DNA from: Ignavibacteria bacterium
GTDB taxonomy: Bacteria > Bacteroidota > Ignavibacteria > Ignavibacteriales > Ignavibacteriaceae
NCBI GenBank assembly: GCA_030648225.1
Contig: JAUSIA010000447.1
Location: 1 to 9,325 of the forward strand
Length of the DNA stretch: 9,325 nucleotides
Direction of reading: 5' to 3'
Part shown: positions 1 through 7,436 of the stretch, piece after piece
Layout: each line of letters opens with the position of its first letter
Position numbering within the stretch: the first letter of the stretch is position 1
Notes under the pieces: model-generated
What the model saw: the letters and a program-made list of their open reading frames with translations, nothing else
Database searches by the model: none
Told to the model about the DNA's origin: nothing
Translations under genes and position numbers: made by a program

Positions 1-220
1 TGAAGCAGCCAAAGCATTGGAATTAAGTCCGGGCGATCCTTTGATGCTTTACAATGCTGCCTGCTGCTATACAAGAATGAGTGAAAATAAACTTGCTGTT
101 GAAGCATTGAAAAATTCTATGGCTGCAGGGCTTGAAGATATAGAATGGACAAAAAGAGACCCTGATCTTGAAGGAATAAGAAATGACCCAGGTTATATTG
201 AGCTGATGAAAGGAAAGTAA
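1..220 (+). CDS. C-terminal end of a TPR protein, probably a TPR-tailed Ser/Thr kinase (5' end outside window)
   Basis: Open from the first complete codon at position 2 (EAAKALELSPGDP...) to TAA at 218-220, so this is the tail of a longer gene; the TTG at 17 is internal, not a start. The visible ~73 residues contain the end of one TPR unit (A-LELSPGDPLMLYNAACCY) and a closing segment with DPDLEGIRNDPGY. The 707-aa kinase two genes downstream ends the same way (EIDPEDGLAIYNSACVYARM ... SDPDFNTLRDDPEF), which is seen directly. Tails of this form, with a DPD..xLR.DP motif, are common at the end of TPR proteins that carry kinase or TolB-like domains. By inference this is a third member of the same kinase array, but the catalytic part is not in view. 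It ends 10 bp before the next gene, suggesting co-transcription. Confidence 0.8.
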   Translation, partial: EAAKALELSPGDPLMLYNAACCYTRMSENKLAVEALKNSMAAGLEDIEWTKRDPDLEGIRNDPGYIELMKGK

Positions 221-230
221 AAGATTTGAA

Positions 231-3200
231 ATGATTGGAAAAACAATCTCCCATTATAAAATTTTGGAGAAGCTTGGCGAAGGGGGAATGGGCATAATTT
301 ACTTAGCAGAAGATAACAACCTAAAGCGAAAAGTAGCTCTTAAACTCCTCTCCCCATACCTTACTATAGATAAAGAAATAAATGAAAGGTTTCAGAAGGA
401 AGCACAAATTGTTGCTTCTCTGAACCATCCGAACATAGTTACTATTTATGAAATTAATAATTTTGAAGGGCAGTATTACCTCAGTCTTGAGTACCTTGAA
501 GGTGAGAATCTAAGGCAAAAGGTTCCTCGCGAGAATGTTTCTTTGGAATCTATAATGGATATTTCTTTGCAAATATGCAACGGTTTAAACAAGGCTCATA
601 ATTCTGGAATTATTCATCGGGATATAAAACCTGAAAATATTTTTATTACTAAAGATGGCTTGGTTAAAATATTGGATTTCGGTCTGGCTAAGTTGAAAGG
701 TTCCTCGAGAATAACTAAAGAAAAAATTATTGGTACTGTTTCACATATGTCACCCGAACAAATACATGGTGAAGATGTTGATCACAGAACTGACATATGG
801 TCATTTGGAGTTTTATTGTATGAAATGATTTCTGGCGAACTACCATTTAAAGGAGATTATGATCAGGCAATAATTTATTCTATACTGAATGAAGAACCTC
901 AACAAATAAATCAAGAATTTCTTTCTATACCTGATGAGATGAAAGAAATAATCATCAAATGCTTAAATAAATCTAAAGAGGATCGTTATAACTCTGTTGA
1001 AGAAATTATTACAGAACTAAAAAAAAATAACAAGAGCTTATCTCAGGGCACTGATCCCAGGACTTCAGATATTATTGATTTTATTTCAAAGCCAGTATCA
1101 GAAATCTTTAAACCTTCAGAAAGTTTTACTGCACGTGAAGCAGAACTAAAATCACTTAATAAAAAAATAGAAGATGCTTCTAAAGGAAAAGGTTATACAA
1201 TATTTATACAAGGAGAACCGGGGATTGGAAAATCACAATTGTTTTATCAGGCAGCCAATTATGCTCTTTCTCTTGATATGAATATTCTTTTAGGAAGATG
1301 TGTATTTAATGAAGGTGGATTGCCATACCATCCTTTTATAAGCTCTCTAAAAACGAATATCCAACCTGCTTTGGGCAGTGTGGATAACAAATTCTTAACA
1401 ACACTTTCTACTCACGCAAACAGATATGGGATTAATTTATCCGGAAGTTTACCATTTATTAAATCATTTCTTGGTCTTTCAGAGGAGCCAATTTCACTTT
1501 TGAATAAAGAACAGCTATGGAATGCAATCTTTTTGCTGTTTCAAATTATTGCTATTGAGAAGCCCTTAGTTCTGATACTTGAAGATTTGCAATGGGCAGA
1601 TAAAACTACATTGGGTTTATTTTCATTCATAGCACGAAATAGTGCTAATCTTCCTTTACTACTTATAGGAATTCATCGTCCACCAGAGATTGTCCCGCTT
1701 AGCAGGGCTGAAAAGCCTGAAGTGAACCCTTTAACTGAATCTATAAGACAATTAAGGATAGAGGATCTTGCAGACCAGATTATTCTTGAAAGGTTTAATG
1801 AAGAGGAAACGGAAATATTGGTCCACAAGCTTTTTAATTCTCCGGTCGGGAAAAACCTGGTTAAAAAAATTTTTCAGCATACAGAAGGCAATCCGCTTTT
1901 CATATCTGAATTGGTTAAGCTCTTGAAAGACAAAAACTATGTAAAATTTGAAGGTGAGAAATGGCATCTAAGGAATAATAAAATATCATTTATTCCAACT
2001 GAGAAAGTTCAGGATGTGATCCATCAAAGAGTTGACAGATTAGAAAAGGATTTACGTGAGATACTTGAAGTTGCTTCCTGTGAAGGAGAATATTTTCAAT
2101 CTGAAACTCTTGCTGCTTGCTTAAACATCAATAAGATTTCCCTGCTTAAAAGCCTTAATATCCTTGAGAAGGAACATCATTTAATAAGGCATGAAAAGAA
2201 CCGTTATAAATTTGATCATATATTAATTAAAGAAGTTTTGTATAGAAACATTCTGGATGAATTGAGGGATGAATATCACCGGATGATTGCTGATTATATT
2301 ATAAATCAATATGGAACAAATGATGAATTTGCTTCTTCCATTTCTTATCATCTTCTTGCTTCAGGAGAAGAAGAAAAAGCAATTAACTACCTTATTCGTG
2401 CAGCAGATAGGGCAAGAGAACTTCATGCTGTTGAAGATGCAACTAACTATTACCAGAAAGTTGATACCATTCTTACAAAAATAAAATCTGTTGATACAAC
2501 TTTGCGATTAAAAGTAGAAGAAGGTTTGGGTGATATGCTTTCATTAACGGGAAATACAGAATCTGCTCTTGAACATTTTAATAGTTATTTAAAAGCAGCC
2601 AGAGAGGCACAAAATCAAAATGAAGAAGTTAAAGCACTCAGAAAAATATCTAAAGTCTTCCGCATAAAGGGGAAAATTAATGATGCATTTAAATTGTGCG
2701 AAGAAGCGTTAGCTCTTGCAAAAACAATTAAAAACAAACCGGAATTAATCCATTGTATAAACACAATGGCTTTTACTCATGCAAGTAAAGGTGAATATAA
2801 CTTAACCATAGAACTTTCTAAAGAAGCTTTAACTCTCTCGGACGAACTAAGTGATTCCGGAAATCTGTTGCTTCGGGAAAGAAATCAATCTATAAGTTTT
2901 AGTAATATTGGCTTTGCTTATTGGCATATGGGAAATTATCCTTCTGCGATGGAATATCTTAACCATGCATTGAGAACGCAGCACTCTATCGGCGACAGCT
3001 TAGGATTATCAACTACTTTAAATTATCTTGGATTAGCATACTGGAAATTCGGAGAATATAAAAAAGCTCTTGATAGTGCTTTTGAATCTGTAAAGATTAA
3101 AAAAAGCATTGGTGATTACTTAAAGATACCAGGAAGCTTAAACGTAATAGGAGATATTTACAGAGACTTATATGATATCAATAAAGCAATTGATTTCCAC

Positions 3201-3797
3201 TCTGAATCCCTCTCATTAGCGCGCGAACACCAGAATAAAGGTGCTATGTGCGATAATATCCGAGACCTTGGTGAAGATTATTTTTTATTAGGAGATACAG
3301 ACAAAGCGCTTAAATATTTTGAAGAAGTTCTTGAGTTAGCAAAAAATGCCGGCATTATGTGGTACGAAACAAGAGCTTACATTTCTCTAAGTGAATTGTA
3401 TAATTTTATTGATAGTAATGAAAAAGCATTATATTATTCTGATCTTGGATTAGAGTATGCGAATAAAATTAAAGCTAACGATCTTATAATTGAAGCATTG
3501 TGGAATCAGGCAAAGGTTAAAGCTACAGCAGAGAATAAGGATGAAATAAAAAAATTATATCTTCAGGCAATAGAAATAGCAGAATCCGTTGGGCACAATA
3601 CTTTTCTCTGGCAGCTTTATAACGATTTCAGCAAATTTCTGGAAAATAATTCCCAACTTACCGAAATGATTATTTACAGAGATAAATCAAAGAATGTATT
3701 AAACAAAATTCTTGATAACCTGGATTCGGATTTAAAGAAAACTTTTCTGCAATCGCAAAAGGTTAAAGAAGTTTTTGAGTTTGCTGAAAGCCATTAG
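231..3797 (+). CDS. Ser/Thr protein kinase - STAND/AAA_16-type ATPase - TPR fusion protein
   Basis: A 1188-residue, three-part signalling protein, predicted to phosphorylate Ser/Thr on unknown partners. The kinase spans about residues 9-265: glycine loop GEGGMG (16-21), VALK lysine K38, candidate helix-C glutamate E57, catalytic HRDIKPEN (129-136, D131), DFG (149-151), SPE (174-176) and DxWSFG (188-193). All key residues are present, so it should be active and of the RD class. A P-loop ATPase follows: Walker A GEPGIGKS (328-335) and Walker B LILED (448-452) continuing QWAD, as in MalT/AAA_16 STAND proteins. A winged-helix-like stretch (about 605-680, with YKFDHILIKEVLY) and then TPR-type helical repeats (about 710-1150) complete it. 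No signal peptide, membrane helix or C-terminal DNA-binding domain is visible, so it is probably cytosolic. The kinase plus MalT-like ATPase layout recalls mycobacterial PknK. The ATG at 231 fits because its paralogue at 3827 starts at the same point; no close SD is seen. Confidence 0.93.
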   Translation: MIGKTISHYKILEKLGEGGMGIIYLAEDNNLKRKVALKLLSPYLTIDKEINERFQKEAQIVASLNHPNIVTIYEINNFEGQYYLSLEYLEGENLRQKVPRENVSLESIMDISLQICNGLNKAHNSGIIHRDIKPENIFITKDGLVKILDFGLAKLKGSSRITKEKIIGTVSHMSPEQIHGEDVDHRTDIWSFGVLLYEMISGELPFKGDYDQAIIYSILNEEPQQINQEFLSIPDEMKEIIIKCLNKSKEDRYNSVEEIITELKKNNKSLSQGTDPRTSDIIDFISKPVSEIFKPSESFTAREAELKSLNKKIEDASKGKGYTIFIQGEPGIGKSQLFYQAANYALSLDMNILLGRCVFNEGGLPYHPFISSLKTNIQPALGSVDNKFLTTLSTHANRYGINLSGSLPFIKSFLGLSEEPISLLNKEQLWNAIFLLFQIIAIEKPLVLILEDLQWADKTTLGLFSFIARNSANLPLLLIGIHRPPEIVPLSRAEKPEVNPLTESIRQLRIEDLADQIILERFNEEETEILVHKLFNSPVGKNLVKKIFQHTEGNPLFISELVKLLKDKNYVKFEGEKWHLRNNKISFIPTEKVQDVIHQRVDRLEKDLREILEVASCEGEYFQSETLAACLNINKISLLKSLNILEKEHHLIRHEKNRYKFDHILIKEVLYRNILDELRDEYHRMIADYIINQYGTNDEFASSISYHLLASGEEEKAINYLIRAADRARELHAVEDATNYYQKVDTILTKIKSVDTTLRLKVEEGLGDMLSLTGNTESALEHFNSYLKAAREAQNQNEEVKALRKISKVFRIKGKINDAFKLCEEALALAKTIKNKPELIHCINTMAFTHASKGEYNLTIELSKEALTLSDELSDSGNLLLRERNQSISFSNIGFAYWHMGNYPSAMEYLNHALRTQHSIGDSLGLSTTLNYLGLAYWKFGEYKKALDSAFESVKIKKSIGDYLKIPGSLNVIGDIYRDLYDINKAIDFHSESLSLAREHQNKGAMCDNIRDLGEDYFLLGDTDKALKYFEEVLELAKNAGIMWYETRAYISLSELYNFIDSNEKALYYSDLGLEYANKIKANDLIIEALWNQAKVKATAENKDEIKKLYLQAIEIAESVGHNTFLWQLYNDFSKFLENNSQLTEMIIYRDKSKNVLNKILDNLDSDLKKTFLQSQKVKEVFEFAESH

Positions 3798-3826
3798 CAA
3801 AAGCATTTATTTTAATTTTTCAAAGT

Positions 3827-5950
3827 ATGATTGATAAAGTTATATCTCATTATAAAATTTTAGAAAAACTCGGCGAAGGCGGAATGGGGGTAGTGTATAA
3901 AGCTGAGGATATAAAACTTAAGCGTGAAGTTGCAATAAAATTTCTTCCTGATTACATCTCATCCAATCAAGAAGAAAGAAAAAGATTTGAAATAGAAGCA
4001 CAAGCAGCAGCATCTCTCAATCATCCAAATATTTGTACTATATATTCAATTGAAGAAGCTGATGATCAGACTTTCATAGTTATGGAATACATTGAAGGAA
4101 AGGAATTAAAAGATATTGTAGAGACAAATCGCGATATGTCCCTTCCGATTAATGATGTATTGAAATATGCCGTCCAAATTGCAGAAGGATTGGAAGCTGC
4201 ACACAAAAAAGGAATAGTACACAGAGATATTAAATCTTCTAACATAATGATTAGCGAAGATGGAAAAGTTAAGATAATGGATTTTGGATTGGCAAAATTA
4301 TTCAACAGTCAGGTGACAAAAAGTAATCAGACTTTGGGGACTTTATCATATATTTCCCCTGAACAATTGCAAGGTTTAAAGGTTGATTTCAGAGCAGACT
4401 TCTGGTCATTTGGTGTAGTTCTTTATGAAATGCTTACTGGTACTTTACCTTTCCAGGGCGATTATGAAGCAACTGTTATTTATGCAATACTGAATGAAGA
4501 TCCGAAAGCCATTCAGAATTACAGATCCGATGTTCCGGAAAATATTATTTCTCTTGTCTCATCAATGCTTCAGAAAGATCCTGATAAAAGAATTTCTTCT
4601 ATGAATGAATTAATGGAAAAATTGAAAACAAAAATATCAACACAGGAAATAAAGGCTAATGGTGAAAAATCAGTTGCCGTACTGTATTTTGAAAATATGA
4701 GCCCTGAAAAAGAAAATGAATATTTCTGTGCAGGTATAACAGAAGATCTGATAACTGATTTATCAAGGATTAAAGAATTAAGAGTTATTCCGCGCTCCGA
4801 TGTTCTTCCTTTTAGAAATAAGGAAATTAATTCTAAGAAGGTCGGGGAGATGCTAAAAGTTCCATTTATACTTGAAGGCAGTGTAAGAAAAGCAGGACAA
4901 AAAATCCGGATTTCAGCTCAGCTTGTTGATGTAAAGAGCGGTTTTCCAGTATGGGCAGATAGGTATGACCGTTCATTGGAAGATATTTTTGAAATACAGA
5001 TGGAAGTATCTCAAAAAATTACGGGTGCTTTGAAATTATCTCTTACTGAAACTGAAAAAAAATTGATTGGCAAAAAACCTACTGTTGATATGAGGGCTTA
5101 TGACTTTTATCTCAGGGGAAGAGACTTCTTATCAAAGTATGGGAAAAGAAATAATGAGGCTGCTATTCAAATGTTTGAATTTGCTTTATCAATTGATGCT
5201 GATTTTGCATTAGCTTATGCAGGGTTAGCAGAAGCTTATTCATACAAGTATATGTGGTATGACGGAAACTTGAAATGGTTGGGAAAAATTATTGATGTGA
5301 GTGAAAAAGCATTGGAAAAAGATCCTGGTCTAACTGAGGCAAAATTTGGAATCGGGATGGTGTATTATCATCAAAAAAGATTTAATGAAGCAATTGATAT
5401 TTTTAAGAAAATAATAGAGGAGAAGAATGATTTTTATCTCGCTTACAGATGGCTGGGTATTACTAGTGATATTTTAGGGGATTATGATTCAGCTATTAAA
5501 TATTATAAGGCCTCTGCAACATTCAAACCTTATAGTGAAGAGCCTTTAATGCAGCTCGATATGACTTATCGTAGAAAAGGAGACTTTGAAAGTGCAAAAA
5601 AAGTCGAAAAGGAATTCTTAAAAATTGCTGAACAAAAATTATTAATTAATCCAGACGATGTTATTGCTCTCAGCAGAGTTGCTGGAGTTTATTCAAGTCA
5701 GGGGGATAAGGAAAAAGCTTTGCAAACCATTAAAAGAGTAATGGAAATTGATCCTGAAGATGGTCTGGCTATTTACAATAGTGCTTGTGTATATGCACGT
5801 ATGAATATGAAAGATGAAGCATTAAAGTATTTACGAATTGCTTTTGATAATGGATATAAAAATATAAGAGAATGGGTAAAAAGCGATCCCGATTTTAATA
5901 CTTTACGTGATGATCCTGAATTTAAAAAAATAATAGATGTGGAAGTTTAA
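3827..5950 (+). CDS. Ser/Thr protein kinase with TolB-like domain and C-terminal TPRs
   Basis: A 707-residue protein. The kinase (about residues 9-270) has GEGGMG (16-21), VAIK lysine K38, HRDIKSSN (132-139, D134), DFG (152-154), a SPEQ motif and DFWSFG. It should be active; the catalytic loop reads KSSN where the classical form is KPxN, a variant seen in this type of kinase. From about 280 to 405 lies a TolB-like domain of the kind fused to adenylate cyclases (SVAVLYFENMS, GSVRKAGQKIRISAQLVDV, VWADRYDR, FEIQMEV); its molecular role is not well established. TPRs fill 415-707 and end in a DPDFNTLRDDPEF tail shared with the partial gene at the left edge. No membrane helix is seen, so a cytosolic location is inferred. 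It starts 29 bp after the preceding kinase gene on the same strand, probably in one operon. No SD precedes the ATG; the start is fixed by the aligned N-terminus (MI.K.ISHYKILEKLGEGGMG) of its paralogue. Confidence 0.94.
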   Translation: MIDKVISHYKILEKLGEGGMGVVYKAEDIKLKREVAIKFLPDYISSNQEERKRFEIEAQAAASLNHPNICTIYSIEEADDQTFIVMEYIEGKELKDIVETNRDMSLPINDVLKYAVQIAEGLEAAHKKGIVHRDIKSSNIMISEDGKVKIMDFGLAKLFNSQVTKSNQTLGTLSYISPEQLQGLKVDFRADFWSFGVVLYEMLTGTLPFQGDYEATVIYAILNEDPKAIQNYRSDVPENIISLVSSMLQKDPDKRISSMNELMEKLKTKISTQEIKANGEKSVAVLYFENMSPEKENEYFCAGITEDLITDLSRIKELRVIPRSDVLPFRNKEINSKKVGEMLKVPFILEGSVRKAGQKIRISAQLVDVKSGFPVWADRYDRSLEDIFEIQMEVSQKITGALKLSLTETEKKLIGKKPTVDMRAYDFYLRGRDFLSKYGKRNNEAAIQMFEFALSIDADFALAYAGLAEAYSYKYMWYDGNLKWLGKIIDVSEKALEKDPGLTEAKFGIGMVYYHQKRFNEAIDIFKKIIEEKNDFYLAYRWLGITSDILGDYDSAIKYYKASATFKPYSEEPLMQLDMTYRRKGDFESAKKVEKEFLKIAEQKLLINPDDVIALSRVAGVYSSQGDKEKALQTIKRVMEIDPEDGLAIYNSACVYARMNMKDEALKYLRIAFDNGYKNIREWVKSDPDFNTLRDDPEFKKIIDVEV

Positions 5951-6098
5951 TTTTTTGAATTTTAAATAAGTTACCAAATAATATATTCCCTCTGTCCTAA
6001 TTCCTACTACAAAATATTTCTCTAATTTACTACCATTCTTTCATTCTCACTTCTATATAGCATCCGGATTTAAATGAATAATTTCTTACTCGTAAAAC

Positions 6099-6103
6099 AG
6101 GAG
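6099..6103 (+). promoter_or_regulatory. Shine-Dalgarno site AGGAG for the 28-codon ORF
   Basis: AGGAG lies 8 nt before the ATG at 6112, ideal spacing. Neither kinase gene upstream has such a site, so its presence here is one of the few arguments that the short ORF is, or once was, translated. Confidence 0.5.
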
Positions 6104-6111
6104 TTTTATCT

Positions 6112-6198
6112 ATGTCTCAAACAGAAAGTAAAGACATCTTAAGAAATATTTTTTCTGTAAGCAGTGACGGGATAGCTTGTATAAGTTTTCACAATTAG
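6112..6198 (+). CDS. Short ORF (28 aa), possible small protein or remnant of a PAS-domain gene
   Basis: ATG at 6112 to TAG at 6196-6198 with a well-placed AGGAG. The peptide begins MSQTESKDILRNIFSVSSDG and ends IACISFHN. I do not recognise it as a known small protein. The segment ILRNIFSVSSDGIACI resembles the first helix and strand of PAS domains (pattern LxxIFexSxDGI), where a full domain needs about 100 residues. It could therefore be the surviving 5' end of a sensor gene whose remainder was deleted or replaced. The alternative is a genuine small peptide or a chance ORF. It converges with the - strand 88-aa gene, the two stop codons lying only 4 bp apart. About 160 bp of AT-rich sequence separates it from the kinase gene upstream. 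Confidence 0.35.
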   Translation: MSQTESKDILRNIFSVSSDGIACISFHN

Positions 6199-6202
6199 GA
6201 AA

Positions 6203-6469
6203 CTAAACCGCTACCGTTTCAACCTGTTCAACTCTGAATGGGAAATCAAAAAAATAATGGTCCTGATCTTCTTTAATCATATTATCCTTAAATAAAAAAT
6301 ATCTCTCAAATTCCACATTAGTGCTTTCAGGTTTATAAGGCAGAAATAAACCTTCTTCCCATTGCCATTTAGGCAGCCTTATCTTTTTATGACTAACAAG
6401 GTAGGCCATATCAACCATAACTTTTCTTGTGCCGTTGTTCGTTTCTTTTCTGAGGTAAACCGGATTCAT
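6203..6469 (-). CDS. Hypothetical protein, 88 aa
   Basis: Reads from ATG (6467-6469) to TAG (6203-6205) on the - strand. I do not recognise the family. It is soluble-looking: no signal peptide, no membrane helix and no cysteine. It is rich in aromatic residues, with a central RLPKWQWEEGLFLPYKPES segment and a C-terminal FERYF...DHYFFDFPFRVEQVE stretch that looks like beta strands. The N-terminus (MNPVYLRKETNNGTRKVMVDMAYLV) contains no obvious motif. No SD is visible ahead of the start; other genes here also lack one. Coding support is the uninterrupted frame, sensible residue composition and the lack of any better frame in the region. It points the same way as the 148-aa gene to its right, but the hairpin cluster lies between them, so joint transcription is uncertain. 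Confidence 0.6.
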   Translation of the reverse strand: MNPVYLRKETNNGTRKVMVDMAYLVSHKKIRLPKWQWEEGLFLPYKPESTNVEFERYFLFKDNMIKEDQDHYFFDFPFRVEQVETVAV

Positions 6470-6573
6470 ATAATTTTTTATAAAGAATGTTTTTAATCTA
6501 ACTAATTTGGTTAAAATTAAAAAAGCTCTGAAGCAAAGTGAAAGAAATTAAAATCAAAAGTTTCCCATTGGGG

Positions 6574-6705
6574 TAGCCGCAGGCTTCAGCCTGCGAGAGG
6601 CTTTAGCCACAATTTTTAGGAAAAATTGGGCTAAAGCCCTAGGGTGTTTTGGTTAATTTATCCCCAACCTGTCTGCCGACCAGGCAGGCATAAATGTTGG
6701 GGCTA
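6574..6705. repeat. Cluster of nested hairpins (REP/BIME/MITE-like palindromic element)
   Basis: This occupies the 322-bp gap between the two - strand genes (6470-6791) and is clearly richer in G+C than its AT-rich flanks. (1) CGCAGGCT/AGCCTGCG at 6578-6595 is a perfect 8-bp stem with a 2-nt loop. (2) Left arm 6599-6617 and right arm 6621-6638 form an 18-bp stem with one bulged base and a 3-nt loop; its core is GGCTTTAGCC/GGCTAAAGCC. (3) CCCCAAC (6662-6668) pairs with GTTGGGG (6696-6702) around an inner 8-bp stem (6670-6677 with 6683-6690, one G-T pair). TAGCC (6574-6578) and GGCTA (6701-6705) could close the whole unit. No T-run follows, so an intrinsic terminator is unlikely. Dispersed palindromes of this form often belong to REP/RAYT or MITE families. 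No transposase is seen here, and copy number cannot be judged from one window. The remainder of the gap is featureless AT-rich sequence. Confidence 0.7.
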
Positions 6706-6791
6706 TTTAAAATACAATCTACATAATTTCAGTAAAGTAACTATGCAATCTTTCCGGTTCTCAACTGTTTTGGGATTGAAAAGAAATCCAA

Positions 6792-7238
6792 TCATTTATT
6801 AATTCTTTTTAACAGATTCCTAAAAATTACTTTTGTAAGCTTCTTAGGTTTTTTACCTGCTTCAGATGAAATTAATTGCCAGTCAGGAGAAGCAGTTTCC
6901 TTGGCTATATCGAAAATAATATTCGTTTCTTTTTTGGATAAAAGATCTATTCTGCAATTTACCCCAAACGCCCAGAGTCCTGTTGGTTTAAAAGAAACAG
7001 CTAATTTCTTTCCTGAATAAATATCCGCAGCAGGAAGCTTTACATCTTCAATAGTAATGTTGTTTTTTTTAACAGAATAATCCGGTATATCCACAATCCA
7101 TTCAGAAATATTTTCATAAAGATTATTAATTCTTTCTGCCAGATATTTAGCTCTTTTAACCTTTTCTTTCTTAGAAATATCCGGATTAAAAATAAAATTG
7201 TTGTTGGATGGTTTAGATGATTTACTTTTCTTATTCAT
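6792..7238 (-). CDS. Hypothetical basic protein, 148 aa
   Basis: Runs from ATG (7236-7238) to TGA (6792-6794) on the - strand. No family recognised. The N-terminus is lysine/serine rich (MNKKSKSSKPS) and followed by a probable helix (KKEKVKRAKYLAERINNLYENI, in part about 23-44). A mixed alpha/beta body follows with GKKLAVSFKPTGLWAFGVNC, one cysteine (C95) and a PDWQLIS segment. The C-terminal tail is strongly basic (KKPKKLTKVIFRNLLKRINK). There is no signal peptide or membrane segment, so it is predicted cytoplasmic. The basic ends would suit contact with nucleic acid or an acidic partner, but that is speculation. It is divergent from the cytochrome gene across a 198-bp AT-rich gap that must hold both promoters. 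No SD precedes its start. Confidence 0.7.
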   Translation of the reverse strand: MNKKSKSSKPSNNNFIFNPDISKKEKVKRAKYLAERINNLYENISEWIVDIPDYSVKKNNITIEDVKLPAADIYSGKKLAVSFKPTGLWAFGVNCRIDLLSKKETNIIFDIAKETASPDWQLISSEAGKKPKKLTKVIFRNLLKRINK

Positions 7239-7370
7239 TATGAAAATAATTTATAAGAGTTAATAATTATTTGTTTCCTTTTGAATCCCCATTTTTGTCA
7301 GATCAGAGAACTCCTTTATTTATTCATATCAAACAGGTTCAATTTATATTCTTTTAAATTAAAATAACTA

Positions 7371-7408
7371 TTGTTTTTATTCAATTTGTAGCTTAGTTTA
7401 TGTGTATC
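7371..7408 (+). promoter_or_regulatory. Candidate promoter for the cytochrome c gene
   Basis: In the divergent gap, TTG at 7371-7373 is followed about 20 nt later by TAGTTTAT at 7394-7401. This partly matches the Bacteroidota-type promoter (TTTG/TTG, then TAnnTTTG), but the last two bases of the -7 box differ. It would give a leader of roughly 30 nt. The match is weak and position-based only. Confidence 0.22.
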
Positions 7409-7436
7409 CCTAATCAAAAAATTAAAAGGAGTACTT

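Noticed and set aside
1752..1967. - strand 71-codon ORF inside the kinase-ATPase gene
   Set aside because: Lies wholly within a frame with a clear ATPase-region protein; composition is that of an antisense shadow.
4066..4305. - strand 79-codon ORF inside the second kinase
   Set aside because: Antisense to the HRD/DFG-containing catalytic region; no independent support.
6599..6638. Long hairpin read as a Rho-independent terminator
   Set aside because: Neither strand has a T-run directly after the stem, and neighbouring hairpins form one composite element instead.
6571..6640. GC-richer stem-loops considered as a tRNA or part of one
   Set aside because: No cloverleaf, T-loop GTTCRA or acceptor stem can be built; the stems are simple palindromes.
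6760..6794. Possible terminator for the 148-aa gene (GGATT/AATCC type stem)
   Set aside because: Five-base AT-rich stem with a large loop and no T-tract in the transcript direction.
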